Assembly (NCBI RefSeq): GCF_029227915.1
Contig: NC_079878.1
Location: forward strand, 29,973,501 to 30,037,500
Length of the DNA stretch: 64,000 nucleotides
From: Hydractinia symbiolongicarpus
Lineage: Eukaryota > Cnidaria > Hydrozoa > Anthoathecata > Hydractiniidae
Reading direction: 5' to 3'
A program made the translations under genes and the position numbers. Position 1 is the first letter of the stretch; every line of letters starts with the position of its first letter. Of the stretch, positions 23,483 to 36,900 are shown piece after piece. Below the pieces are notes generated by a model. The model saw only the letters and a program-made list of their open reading frames with translations, did no database searches and had not been told where the DNA came from.

Positions 23483-25372
23483 TTAAATTATTATTTCACC
23501 ACTAAAGCCCATGAGACTTGTAGTTTTTAAAAATATTTTCATTTTTGATGAGACGGTGAATAAAAGAAGTTTATTTGCCGGCAAACGAAAACCTGCGATT
23601 TCCCGTAAATCCCGGACTCGGCCCGTATAGTCAAAAGTATACAAAGAAAGTACCCAGGGTGTAAACGCATTTCCCGAACGATATTTTAAATTATTATTTC
23701 ACCACTAAAGCCCATGAGACTTGTAGTTTTTAAAAATGTTTTCATTTTTGATGAGACGCTGAATAAAAGAAGTTTAATCGCCCTCAAACGAAAACCCGCA
23801 ACTTCCCGTAAATCCCGGACTCAGGCTGTATAGTCAAAAGTATACAAAGAAAGTACCCAGGGAGTAAACTCATTTCCCGAACGATTTTTTAAATTATTTT
23901 TTCACCACTAAAACGCATGAGACTTGTAGTTTTCAGAAATGTTTTCATTTTTGATGAGACGCTTAATGAAAGTGGTTTAATCGCCGGCAAACGAAAACCC
24001 GCGACTTCCCGTAAATCCGGACTCGGCCCGTATAGTCAAAAGTATACAAAGAAAGTAGCCAGGGAGTAAACTCATTTCCCGAACGATTTTTTAAATTATT
24101 ATTTCACCACTAAAGCCCATGAGACTTGTAGTTTTTAAAAATATTTTCATTTTTGATCAGACGCTGAATAAAAGAAGTTTAATCGCCGGCAAACGAAAAC
24201 CCGCGACTTCCCGTAAATCCGGACTCGGCCCGTATAGTCAAAAGTATACAAAGAAAGTATCCAGGGTGTAAACTCATTTCCCGAACGATTTTTTAAATTA
24301 TTATTTCACCACTAAAGGCCATGGGACTTGTAATTTTTAAAAATGTTTTCATTTTTGATCAGACGCTGAATAAAAGAAGTTTAATCGCCGGCAAACGAAA
24401 ACCCGCGACTTCCCGTAAATCCGGACTCGGCCCGTATAGTCAAAAGTATACAAAGAAAGTACCCAGGGAGTAAACTCCTTTCCCGAACGATTTTTTAAAT
24501 TATTTTTTCACCATTAAAACGCATGAGACTTGTAGTTTTTAAAAATGTTTTCATTTTTGATGAGACGCTGAATAAAAGAAGTTTAATCGCCCTCAAACGA
24601 AAACCCGCGACTTCCCGTAAATCCCGGACTCGGCCTGTATAGTCAAAAGTATACAAAGAAAGTACCCAGGGAGTAAACTCATTTCCCGAACGATTTTTTA
24701 AATTATTTTTTCACCACTAAAGGCCATGGGACTTGTAGTTTTTAAAAATGTTTTTATTTTTGATCAGACGCTGAATAAAAGAAGTTTAATCGCCGGCAAA
24801 CGAAAACCCGCGATTTCCCGTAAATCCCGGGCTTGGCCCGTATAGTCGAATGTATACAAAGAAAGTACCCTGTGAGTAAACTCATTTCAAAAACGATTTT
24901 TTAAATTATCTTTTCACCACTAAAACGCATGAGACTTGCAGTTTTCAAAAATGTTTTCATTTTTGATGAGACGCTTATTGAAAGAGGTTTAATCGCCGGC
25001 AAACGGAATCCCGCGATTTCCCGTAAATCCCGGGCTTGGCCCGTATAGTCGAATGTATACAAAGAAAGTACCCAGGGAGTAAACTCATTTCCCGAACGAT
25101 TTTTTTAATTTCTTTTTTTTACCACTAAAACGCATGAGACTTGTAGTTTTCAAAAATGTTTTCATTTTTGATGAGACGCTTAATGAAAGAGGTTTAATCT
25201 CCGGCAAACTTAAACCCGCGATTTCCCGTAATTCCCGGGCTTGGCCCGTATAGTCGAATGTATACAAAGAAAGTACCCTGTGAGTAAATTCATTTCCAAA
25301 ACGATTTTTTAAATTATCTTTTCACCACTAAAACGCATGAGACTTGTAGTTTTTAAAAATGTTTTCATTTTT

Positions 25373-25977
25373 GATGAGACGCTGAATAAAAGTGGTTTAA
25401 TCACCGGCAAACGAAAACCCGCGATTTCCCGTAAATCTCGGACTTGGCCCGTATAGTCGAATGTATACAGAGAAAGTATCCTGTGAATAAACTCATTTCC
25501 CGAACGGTTTTTTAATTATTAATTCACCACTAAAGGCCATGAGACTTGTAGTCTTTAAAAATTTTTTCATTTTTGATGAGACGCTGAATAAAAGAAGTTT
25601 AATCGCCGGCAAACGAAAACCCGCGACTTCCCGTAAATCCGGACTCGGCCCGTATAGGCAAAAGTATACAAAGAAAGTACCCAGGGTGTAAACTCATTTT
25701 TCGAACGGTTTTTTAATTATTATTTCACCACTAAAGGCCATGAGACTTGTAGTTTTTAAATAGTTTTTCATTTTTGATGAGACGCTGAATAAAAGAAGTT
25801 TAATCGCCGGCAAACGAAAACCCGCGACTTCCCGTAAATCCGGACTCGGCCCGTATAGTCGAATGTATACAAAGAAAGTACCCAGGGAGTAAACTCACTT
25901 CCCGAACGATTTTTTAATTTTTTTTTTTACCACTAAAACGCATGAGACTTGTAGTTTTCAAAAATGTTTTCATTTTT
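25373..25977 (+). repeat. Three-monomer duplication, copy 1 (605 bp)
   Basis: Shares with the next segment AAAGTGGTTTAATCACCGGC, TCTCGGACTTGG, GTATACAGAGAAAGTATCCTG, TGTGAATAAAC and ATAGTTTTTCATTTTTG. The offset is 605 bp. Confidence 0.8.
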
Positions 25978-26582
25978 GATGAGACGCTGAATAAAAGTGG
26001 TTTAATCACCGGCAAACGAAAACCCGCGATTTCCCGTAAATCTCGGACTTGGCCCGTATAGTCGAATGTATACAGAGAAAGTATCCTGTGAATAAACTCA
26101 TTTCCCGAACGTTTTTTTAATTATTAATTCACCACTAAAGGCCATGAGACTTGTAGTTTTTAAAATTTTTTTCATTTTTGATGAGACGCTGAATAAAAGA
26201 AGTTTAATCGCCGGCAAACGAAAACCCGCGACTTCCCGTAAGTCCGGACTCGGCCCGTATAGGCAAAAGTATACAAAGAAAGTACCCAGGGTGTAAACTC
26301 ATTTCTCGAACGGTTTTTTAATTAATATTTCACCACTAAAGGCCATGAGACTTGTAGTTTTTAAATAGTTTTTCATTTTTGATGAGACGCTGAATAAAAG
26401 AAGTTTAATCGCCGGCAAACGAAAACCCGCGACTTCCCGTAAATCCGGACTCGGACCGTATAGGCAAAAGTATTCAAAGAAAGTACCCAGGGAGTAAATT
26501 CATTTCCCGACCGATTTTTTAAATTATTTTTTCACCACTAAAACGCATGAGACTTGTAGTTTTCAGAAATGTTTTCATTTTT
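25978..26582 (+). repeat. Three-monomer duplication, copy 2 (605 bp)
   Basis: Tandem second copy of the preceding three monomers. The last half monomer differs (GGACCGTATAGGCAAAAGTATTC versus the CGAATG type). Either the exchange point or later conversion lies there. Confidence 0.75.
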
Positions 26583-27190
26583 GACAAGACGCTTAATGAA
26601 AGAGGTTTAATCGCCGGCAAACGAAATCCCGCGATTTCCCGTAAATCCCGGGCTTGTCCCGTATAGTCGAATGTATACAAAGAAAGTACCCAGGGAGTAA
26701 ACTCATTTCCCGAACGATTTTTTAAATTTTTTTTTCACCACTAAAACGCTTGAGACTTGTAGTTTTTAAAAATGTTTTCATTTTTGAGGAGACGCTGAAT
26801 AAAAGGAGTTTAATCGCCGGCAAACGAAAACCCGCGACTTCCCGTAAATCCGGACTCGGCCCGTATAGTCAAAAGTATACAAAGAAAGTACCCAGGGAGT
26901 AAACTCATTTCCCATACGATTTTTTAAATTATTATTTCAACACTAAATCCCATGAGACTTGTAGTTTTTAAAAATGTTTTCATTTTTGATGAGACGCTGA
27001 ATAAAAGAAGTTTAATCGCCGGCAAACGAAAACCCGCGATTTCCCGTAAATCCCGGGCTTGGCCCGTATAGTCGAATGTTTACAAAGAAAGTACCCAGGG
27101 AGTAAACTCATTTCCCGAACGATTTTTTTAATTTTTTTTTTACCACTAAAACGCATGAGACTTGTAGTTTTCAAAAATGTTTTCATTTTT

Positions 27191-27300
27191 GATGAGACGA
27201 TTAATGAAAGAGGTTTAATCGCCGGCAAACGATTTTTTAAATTATCTTTTCACCACTAAAACACTTGAGACTTGTAGTTTTTAAAAATGTTTTCATTTTT
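27191..27300 (+). repeat. Deletion-derived short monomer, 110 bp (copy 1)
   Basis: GCCGGCAAACGA runs straight into TTTTTTAAATTATC. A ~93 bp segment is missing, from the CCCG-rich block through GTATAC to the TTCC before ACGATTTTTT. The join falls at AAACGA, which occurs at both ends of the missing part. The unit therefore lacks the CENP-B-like motif and the CCCG cluster but keeps the dyad. It begins GATGAGACGATTAATG. Confidence 0.9.
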
Positions 27301-27907
27301 GATGAGACGCTGAATAAAAGGAGTTTAATCGCCGGCAAACGAAAACCCGCGACTTCCCGTAAATCCGGACTCGGCCCGTATAGTCAAAAGTATACAAAGA
27401 AAGTACCCAGGGAGTAAACTCATTTCCCGAACGATTTTTTAAATTATTATTTCACCACTAAATCCCATGAGACTTGTAGTTTTTAAAAATGTTTTCATTT
27501 TTGATGAGACGCTGAATAAAAGAAGTTTAATCGCCGGCAAAGGAAAACCCGCGACTTCCCGTAAATCCCGGACTCGGCCCGTATAGGCAAAAGTATACAA
27601 AGAAAGTACCCAGGGTGTAAACTCATTTCCCGAACGATTTTTTAAATTATTATTTCACCACTAAAACGCATGAGACTTGTAGTTTTTAAAAATGTTTTCA
27701 TTTTTGATGAGACGCTGAATAAAAGAAGTTTAATCGCCGGCAAACGAAAACCCGCGACTTCCCGTAAATCCGGACTCGGCCCGTATAGTCAAAAGTATAC
27801 AAAGAAAGTACCCAGGGAGTAAACTCATTTCCCGAACGATTTTTTAAATTATTATTTCACCACTAAATCCCATGAGACTTGTAGTTTTTAAAAATGTTTT
27901 CATTTTT

Positions 27908-28625
27908 GATGAGACGCTGAATAAATGAAGTTTGATCGCCGGCAAACGAAAACCCGCGACTTCCCGTAAATCCCGGGCTTGGCCCGTATAGTCGAATGTA
28001 TACAAAGAAAGTACCCAGGGAGTAAACTCATTTCCCGAACGATTTTTTTAATTTTTTTTTACCACTAAAACGCATGAGACTTGTAGTTTTCAAAAATGTT
28101 TTCATTTTTGATGAGACGCTTAATGAAAGAGGTTTAATCGCCGGCAAACGATTTTTTAAATTATCTTTTCACCACTAAAACGCATGAGACTTGCAGTTTT
28201 CAAAAATGTTTTCATTTTTGATGAGACGCTAAATGAAAGAGGTTTAATCGCCGGCAAACGAAATCCCGCGATTTCCCGTAAATCCCGGGCTTGGCCCGTA
28301 TAGTCGAATGTATACAAACAAAGTACCCTGTGAGTAAACTCATTTCCAAAACGATTTTTTAAATTATCTTTTCACCACTAAAACGCATGAGACTTGCAGT
28401 TTTCAAAAATGTTTTCATTTTTGATGAGACGCTTAATGAAAGAGGTTTAATCGCCGGCAAACAAAAACCCGCGATTTCCCGTAAATCCCGGACTTGGCCC
28501 GTATAGTCGAATGTATACAAAGAAAGTACCCTGTGAGTAAACTCATTTCCAGAACGATTTTTTAAATTATTTTTTCACCACTAAAACGCATAAGACTTGT
28601 AGTTTTCAAAAATGTTTTCATTTTT
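27908..28625 (+). repeat. HOR of three full plus one short monomer, copy 1 (718 bp)
   Basis: Starts at the monomer with GTTTGATCGCC. It continues with the short 110 bp monomer, the GCTAAATG monomer with ACAAACAAAG, and a class 1 monomer with GGCAAACAAAAACCC and ACGCATAAGACTTG. The unit of 110 + 608 bp recurs immediately. Confidence 0.9.
28110..28219 (+). repeat. Deletion-derived short monomer, 110 bp (copy 2)
   Basis: Same deletion and same AAACGA join as at 27.2 kb, with CTTAATGAAAG at the start. It is followed by a monomer with the private GACGCTAAATGAAAG and GTATACAAACAAAG. Confidence 0.9.
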
Positions 28626-29343
28626 GATGAGACGCTGAATAAAAGAAGTTTGATCGCCGGCAAACGAAAACCCGCGACTTCCCGTAAATCCCGGGCTTGG
28701 CCCGTATAGTCGAATGTATACAAAGAAAGTACCCAGGGAGTAAACTCATTTCCCGAACGATTTTTTTAATTTTTTTTTACCACTAAAACGCATGAGACTT
28801 GTAGTTTTCAAAAATGTTTTCATTTTTGATGAGACGCTTAATGAAAGAGGTTTAATCGCCGGCAAACGATTTTTTAAATTATCTTTTCACCACTAAAACG
28901 CATGAGACTTGCAGTTTTCAAAAATGTTTTCATTTTTGATGAGACGCTAAATGAAAGAGGTTTAATCGCCGGCAAACGAAATCCCGCGATTTCCCGTAAA
29001 TCCCGGGCTTGGCCCGTATAGTCGAATGTATACAAACAAAGTACCCTGTGAGTAAACTCATTTCCAAAACGATTTTTTAAATTATCTTTTCACCACTAAA
29101 ACGCATGAGACTTGCAGTTTTCAAAACTGTTTTCATTTTTGATGAGACGCTTAATGAAAGAGGTTTAATCGCCGGCAAACAAAAACCCGCGATTTCCCGT
29201 AAATCCCGGGCTTTGCCCGTATAGTCGAATGTATACAAAGAAAGTACCCTGTGAGTAAACTCATTTCCAGAACGATTTTTTAAATTATTTTTTCACCACT
29301 AAAACGCATAAGACTTGTAGTTTTCAAAAATGTTTTCATTTTT
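28626..29343 (+). repeat. HOR of three full plus one short monomer, copy 2 (718 bp)
   Basis: Tandem second copy with the same private sites (GTTTGATCGCC, GCTAAATG, ACAAACAAAG, short monomer). Small differences are CAAAACTGTTTTC and GGGCTTTGCCCG. After 29343 the order changes (TTTATTCGCC, CCCATAAATC). Confidence 0.9.
28828..28937 (+). repeat. Deletion-derived short monomer, 110 bp (copy 3)
   Basis: Identical layout to the copy at 28110 and exactly 718 bp to its right, followed by the same GACGCTAAATGAAAG monomer. Confidence 0.9.
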
Positions 29344-30963
29344 GATGAGACGCTGAATAAAAGAAGTTTATTCGCCGGCAAACGAAAACCCGCGATTTCC
29401 CATAAATCCCGGGCTTGGCCGGTATAGTCAAAAGTATACAAAGAAAGTACCCAGGGAGTAAACTCATTTCCCGACCGATTTTTTAAATTATTTTTTTACC
29501 ACTAAAACGCATGAGACTTGTAGTTTTCAAAAATGTTTTCATTTTTGATGAGACGCTTAATGAAAGAGGTTTAATCGCCGGCAAACGAAATCCCGCGATT
29601 TCCTGTAAATCCCGGGCTTGGCCCGTATAGTCGAATGTATGCAAAGAAAGTACCCAGGGAGTAAACTCATTTCCCAAACGATTTTTTAATTTTTTTTTCA
29701 CCACTAAAAGGCTTGAGACTTGTAGTTTTTAAAAATGTTTTCATTTTTGATGAGATACTGAATAAAAGAAGTTTAATCGCCGGCAAACGAAAACCCGCGA
29801 CTTCCCGTAAATCCAGACTCGGGAAGTATAGTCAAAAGTATACAAAGAAAGTACCCAGGGAGTAAACTCATTTCCCGAACGATTTTTTAAATTATTATTT
29901 CACCACTAAAGCCCATGAGACTTGTAGTTTTTAAAAATGTTTTCATTTTTGATGAGACGCTGAATAAAAGAAGTTTAATCGCCGGCAAACGAAAACTTGC
30001 GAATTCCCGTAAATCCCGGACTTGGCCCGTATAGGCAAAAGTATACAAAGAAAGTACCCAGGGTGTAAACTCATTTGCCGAACGATTTTTTAAATTATTA
30101 TTTCACCACTAAAGGCCATGAGAGTTGTAGTTTTTAGAAATGTTTTCATTTTTGATGAGACGCTGAATAAAAGAAGTTTAATCGCCGGCAAACGAAAACC
30201 CGCGCCTTCCCGTAAATCCGGACTCGGCCCGTATAGTCAAAAGTATACAAAGAAAGTACCCAGGGAGTAAACTCATTTCCCGACCGATTTTTTTAATTAT
30301 TTTTTCACCACTAAAACGCATGGGACTTGTAGTTTTTAGAAATGTTTTCATTTTTGATGAGACGCTTAATGAAAGTGTTTAATCGCCGGCAAACGAAAAC
30401 CCGCGATTTCCCGTAAATCCCGGTCTTGGCCCGTATAGTCGAATGTATACAAAGAAAGTACCCTGTGAGTAAACTCATTTCCAAAACGATTTTTTAAATT
30501 ATCTTTTCACCACTAAAACGCATGAGACTTGCAGTTTTCAAAAATGTTTTAATTTTTGATGAGACGCTTAATGAAAGAGGTTTAATCGCCGGCAAATGAA
30601 ATCCCGCGAATTCCCGTAAATCCTGGGCTTGGACCGTATAGTCGAATGTATACAAAGAAAGTACCCTGTGAGTAAACTCATTTCCAGAACGATTTTTTAA
30701 TTTATTTTTTCACCACTAAAACGCATAAGACTTGTAGTTTTCCAAAATGTTTTCATTTTTGATGAGACGCTGAATAAAAGAAGTTTAATCGCCGGCAAAC
30801 GAAAACCCGCGATCTCCCATAAATCCCGGGCTTGGCCCGTATAGTCAAAAGTATACAAAGAAAGTACCCAGGAAGTAAACTCATTTCCCGAACGATTTTT
30901 TAATTTATTTTTTCACCACTAAAACGCATGAGACTTGTAGTTTTTAAAAATGTTTTCATTTTT

Positions 30964-33900
30964 GATGAGACGCTGAATAAAAGAAGTTTAATCGCCGGCA
31001 AACGAAAACCTGCGATTTCCCGTAAATCCCGGACTCGGCCCGTGTAGTCAAAAGTATACAAAGAAAGTACCCAGGGAGTAAACTTATTTCCCGAACGATT
31101 TTTTAAATTTTTTTTTTACCACTAAAACGCATGAGACTTGTAGTTTTCAAAAATGTTTTCATTTTTGTGAGACGCTTAATGAAAGAGGTTTAATCGCCGC
31201 CAAACGAAATCCCGCGATTTCCTGTAAATCCCGGGCTTGGCCCGTATAGTCGAATGTATACAAAGAAAGTATCCTGTGAGTAAACTCATTTCCAAAACGA
31301 TTTTTTAAATTATCTTTTCACCACTAAAACGCATGAGACTTGCAGTTTTCAAAAATGTTTTCATTTTTGATGAGACGCTTAATGAAAGAGGTTTAATCGC
31401 CGGCAAACGAAATCCCGCGATTTCCCGTAAATCCTGGGCTTGGCCCGTATAGTTGAATGTATACAAAGAAAGTACCCTGTGAGTAAACTCATTTCCAGAA
31501 CGATTTTTTAATTTATTTTTTCACCACTAAAACGCATAAGACTTGTAGTTTTCAAAAATGTTTTCATTTTTGATGAGACGCTGAATAATAGAAGTTTAAT
31601 CGCCGGCAAACGAAAACCCGCGATCTCCCATAAATCCCGGGCTTGGCCCGTATAGTCAAAAGTATACAAAGAAAGTACCCAGGAAGTAAACTCATTTCCC
31701 TAACGATTTTTTAAATTATTTTTTCACCACTAAAACGCATGAGACTTGTAGTTTTTAAAAATGTTTTCATTTTTGATGAGACGCTGAATAAAAGAAGTTT
31801 AATCGCCGGCAAACGAAAACCTGCGATTTCCCGTAAATCCCGGACTCGGCCCGTGTAGTCAAAAGTATACAAAGAAAGTACCCAGGGAGTAAACTCATTT
31901 CCCGAACGATTTTTTAAATTTCTTTTTTACCACTAAAACGCATGAGACTTGTAGTTTTCAAAAATGTTTTCATTTTTGTGAGACGCTTAATGAAAGAGGT
32001 TTAATCGCCGGCAAACGAAATCCCGCGATTTCCTGTAAATCCCGGGCTTGGCCCGTATAGTCGAATGTATACAAAGAAAGTACTCTGTGAGTAAACTCAT
32101 TTCCAAAACGATTTTTTAAATTATCTTTTCACCACTAAAACGCATGAGACTTGCAGTTTTCAAAAATGTTTTCATTTTTGTTGAGACGCTTAATGAAAGA
32201 GGTTTAATCGCCGGCAAACGAAATCCCGCGATTTCCCGTAATACCCGGGCTTGGCCCGTATAGTCGAATGTATACAAAGAAAGTACCCAGGGAGTAAACT
32301 CATTTCCCGAACGATTTTTTAAATTTTTTTTTTACCACTAAAACGCATGAGACTTGTAGTTTTCAAAAATGTTTTCTTTTTTGATGAGACGCTTGATGAA
32401 AGAGGTTTAATCGCCGGCAAACGAAATCCCGCGATTTCCTGTAAATCCCGGGCTTGGCCCGTATAGTCGAATGTATACAAAGAAAGTACCCAGGGAGTAA
32501 ACTCATTTCCCAAACGATTTTTTAATTTTTTTTTTCACCACTAAAAGGCTTGAGACTTGTAGTTTTTAAAAATGTTTTCATTTTTGATGAGATGCTGAAT
32601 GAAAGAAGTTTAATCGCCGGCAAACAAAAACCCGCGACTTCCCGTAAATCCGGACTCGGGAAGTATAGTCAAAAGTATACAAAGGAAGTACCCAGGGAGT
32701 AAACTCATTTCCCGAACGATTTTTTAAATTTTTTTTTACCACTAAAACGCATGAGACTTGTAGTTTTCAAAAATGTTTTCATTTTTGATGAGACGCTGAA
32801 TAAAAGAAGTTTAATCGCCGGCAAACGAAAACCCGCGATCTCCCATAAATCCCGGGCTTGGCCCGTATAGTCAAAAGTATACAAAGAAAGTACCCAGGAA
32901 GTAAACTCATTTCCCGAACGATTTTTTAATTTATTTTTTCACCACTAAAACGCATGAGACTTGTAGTTTTTAAAAATGTTTTCATTTTTGATGAGACGCT
33001 GAATAAAAGAAGTTTAATCACCGGCAAACGAAAACCTGCGATTTCCCGTAAATCCCGGACTCGGCCCGTGTAGTCAAAAGTATACAAAGAAAGTACCCAG
33101 GGAGTAAACTCATTTCCCGAACGATTTTTTAAATTTTTTTTTTACCACTAAAACGCATGAGACTTGTAGTTTTCAAAAATGTTTTCATTTTTGTGAGACG
33201 CTTAATGAAAGAGGTTTAATCGCCGGCAAACGAAATCCCGCGATTTCCTGTAAAACCCGGGCTTGGTCCGTATAGTCGAATGTATACAAAGAAAGTACTC
33301 TGTGAGTAAACTCATTTCCAAAACGATTTTTTAAATTATCTTTTTACCACTAAAACGCATGAGACTTGCAGTTTTCAAAAATGTTTTCATTTTTGATGAG
33401 ACGCTTAATGAAAGAGGTTTAATCGCCGGCAAACGAAATCCTGCGATTTCCCGTAATACCCGGGCTTGCCCGTATAGTCGAATGTATACAAAGAAAGTAC
33501 CCAGGGAGTAAACTCATTTCCCGAACGATTTTTTAAATTTTTTTTTTACCACTAAAACGCATGAGACTTGTAGTTTGCAAAAATGTTTTCTTTTTTGATG
33601 AGACGCTTGATGAAAGAGGTTTAATCGCCGGCAAACGAAATCCCGCGATTTCCTGTAAATCCCGGGCTTGGCCCGTATAGTCGAATGTATACAAAGAAAG
33701 TACCCAGGGAGTAAACTCATTTCCCAAACGATTTTTTAAATTTTTTTTTCACCACTAAAAGGCTTGAGACTTGTAGTTTTTAAAAATGTTTTCATTTTTG
33801 ATGAGATGCTGAATGAAAGAAGTTTAATCGCCGGCAAACAAAAACCCGCGACTTCCCGTAAATCCGGACTCGGGAAGTATAGTCAAAAGTATACAAAGGA

Positions 33901-36900
33901 AGTACCCAGGGAGTAAACTCATTTCCCGAACGATTTTTTAATTTTTTTTTTTACCACTAAAACGCATGAGACTTGTAGTTTTCAAAAATGTTTTCATTTT
34001 TGATGAGACGCTTAATGAAAGAGGTTTAATCGCCGGCAAACGAAATCCCGCGATTTCCTGTAAATCCCGGGCTTGGCCCGTATAGTCGAATGTATACAAA
34101 GAAAGTACCCAGGGAGTAAACTCATTTCCCAAACGATTTTTTATTTTTTTTTTCACCACTAAAAGGCTTGAGACTTGTAGTTTTTAAAAATGTTTTCATT
34201 TTTGATGAGACGCTGAATAAAAGAAGTTTAATCGCCGGCAAACGAAAACCTGCGATTTCCCGTAAATCCCGGACTCGGCCCGTGTAGTCAAAAGTATACA
34301 AAGAAAGTACCCAGGGAGTAAACTCATTTCCCGAACGATTTTTTAAATTTTTTTTTTACCACTAAAACGCATGAGACTTGTAGTTTTCAAAAATGTTTTC
34401 ATTTTTGTGAGACGCTTAATGAAAGAGGTTAAATCGCCGGCAAACGAAATCCCGCGATTTCCTGTAAATCCCGGGCTTGGCCCGTATAGTCGAATGTATA
34501 CAAAGAAAGTACCCAGGGAGTAAACTCATTTCCCAAACGATTTTTTAAATTTTTTTTTCACCACTAAAAGGCTTGAGACTTGTAGTTTTTAAAAATGTTT
34601 TCATTTTTGATGAGATGCTGAATGAAAGAAGTTTAATCGCCGGCAAACAAAAACCCGCGACTTCCCGTAAATCCGGACTCGGGAAGTATAGTCAAAAGTA
34701 TACAAAGGAAGTACCCAGGGAGTAAACTCATTTCCCGAACGATTTTTTAAATTTTTTTTTTACCACTAAAACGCATGAGACTTGTAGTTTTCAAAAATGT
34801 TTTCATTTTTGATGAGACGCTGAATAAAAGAAGTTTAATCGCCGGCAAACCAAAACCCGCGATCTCCCATAAATCCCAGGCTTGGCCCGTATAGTCAAAA
34901 GTATACAAAGAAAGTACCCAGGAAGTAAACTCATTTCCCGAACGATTTTTTAATTTATTTTTTCACCACTAAAACGCATGAGACTTGTAGTTTTTAAAAA
35001 TGTTTTCATTTTTGATGAGACGCTGAATAAAAGAAGTTTAATCGCCGGCAAACGAAAACCTGCAATTTCCCGTAAATCCCGGACTCGGCTCGTGTAGTCA
35101 AAAGTATACAAAGAAAGTACCCAGGGAGTAAACTCATTTCCCGAACGATTTTTTAAATTTTTTTTTTACCACTAAAACGCATGAGACTTGTAGTTTTCAA
35201 AAATGTTTTCATTTTTGTGAGACGCTTAATGAAAGAGGTTTAATCGCCGGCAAACGAAATCCCGCGATTTCCTGTAAATCCCGGGCTTGGCCCGTATAGT
35301 CGAATGTATACAAAGAAAGTACCCTGTGAGTAAACTCATTTCCAAAACGATTTTTTAAATTATCTTTTCACCACTAAAACGCATGAGACTTGCAGTTTTC
35401 AAAAATGTTTTCATTTTTGATGAGACGCTTAATGAAAGAGGTTTAATCGCCGGCAAACGAAATCCCGCGATTTCCCGTAATACCCGGGCTTGGCCCGTAT
35501 AGTCGAATGTATACAAAGAAAGTACCCAGGGAGTAAACTCATTTCCCGAACGATTTTTTAAATTTTTTTTTTACCACTAAAACGCATGAGACTTGTAGTT
35601 TTCAAAAATGTTTTCTTTTTTGATGAGACGCTTGATGAAAGAGGTTTAATCGCCGGCAAACGAAATCCCGCGATTTCCTGTAAATCCCGGGCTTGGCCCG
35701 TATAGTCGAATGTATACAAAGAAAGTATCCAGGGAGTAAACTCATTTCCCAAACGATTTTTTAAATTTTTTTTTCACCACTAAAAGGCTTGAGACTTGTA
35801 GTTTTTAAAAATGTTTTCATTTTTGATGAGATGCTGAATGAAAGAAGTTTAATCGCCGGCAAACAAAAACCCGCGACTTCCCGTAAATCCGGACTCGGGA
35901 AGTATAGTCAAAAGTATACAAAGGAAGTACCCAGGGAGTAAACTCATTTCCCGAACGATTTTTTAAATTTTTTTTTTACCACTAAAACGCATGAGACTTG
36001 TAGTTTTCAAAAATGTTTTTATTTTTGTGAGACGCTTAATGAAAGAGGTTAAATCGCCGGCAAACGAAATCCTGCGATTTCCTGTAAATCCCGGGCTTGG
36101 CCCGTATAGTCGAATGTATACAAAGAAAGTACCCAGGGAGTAAACTCATTTCCCAAACGATTTTTTAAATTTTTTTTTCACCACTAAAAGGCTTGAGACT
36201 TGTAGTTTTTAAAAATGTTTTCATTTTTGATGAGATGCTGAATGAAAGAAGTTTAATCGCCGGCAAACAAAAACCCGCGACTTCCCGTAAATCCGGTCTC
36301 GGGAAGTATAGTCAAAAGTATACAAAGGAAGTACCCAGGGAGTAAACTCATTTCCCGAACGATTTTTTAAATTTTTTTTTTACCACTAAAACGCATGAGA
36401 CTTGTAGTTTTCAAAAATGTTTTCATTTTTGATGAGACGCTTAATGAAAGAGGTTTAATCGCCGGCAAACGAAATCCCGCGATTTCCTGTAAATCCCGGG
36501 CTTGGCCCGTATAGTCGAATGTATACAAAGAAAGTACCCAGGGAGTAAACTCATTTCCCAAACGATTTTTTATTTTTTTTTTCACCACTAAAAGGCTTGA
36601 GACTTGTAGTTTTTAAAAATGTTTTCATTTTTGATGAGACGCTGAATAAAAGAAGTTTAATCGCCGGCAAACGAAAACCTGCGATTTCCCGTAAATCCCG
36701 GACTCGGCTCGTGTAGTCAAAAGTATACAAAGAAAGTACCCAAGGAGTAAACTCATTTCCCGAACGATTTTTTAAATTTTTTTTTTACCACTAAAACGCA
36801 TGAGACTTGTAGTTTTCAAAAATGTTTTCATTTTTGTGAGACGCTTAATGAAAGAGGTTTAATCGCCGGCAAACGAAATCCCGCGATTTCCTGTAAATCC

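Larger units (their letters stand above)
23483..30963 (+). repeat. Domain IV: heterogeneous transition zone
   Basis: This is satellite throughout but without a long regular HOR. Local variants include GATCAGACGCTG (24155, 24357, 24762) and GTATAGGCAAAAG. GTATACAGAGAAAGTATCC occurs near 25.5 and 26.1 kb. The first GGAATCCCGCG/GAAATCCCGCG class 1 monomers appear from about 25.0 kb. Short 110 bp monomers also occur here. From 29.75 kb the order a (GGGAAGTATAG), h (CGAATTCCCG), i (CGCCTTCCCG), j (AAGTGTTTAATC), k, m matches the family that dominates after 49.5 kb. Confidence 0.78.
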
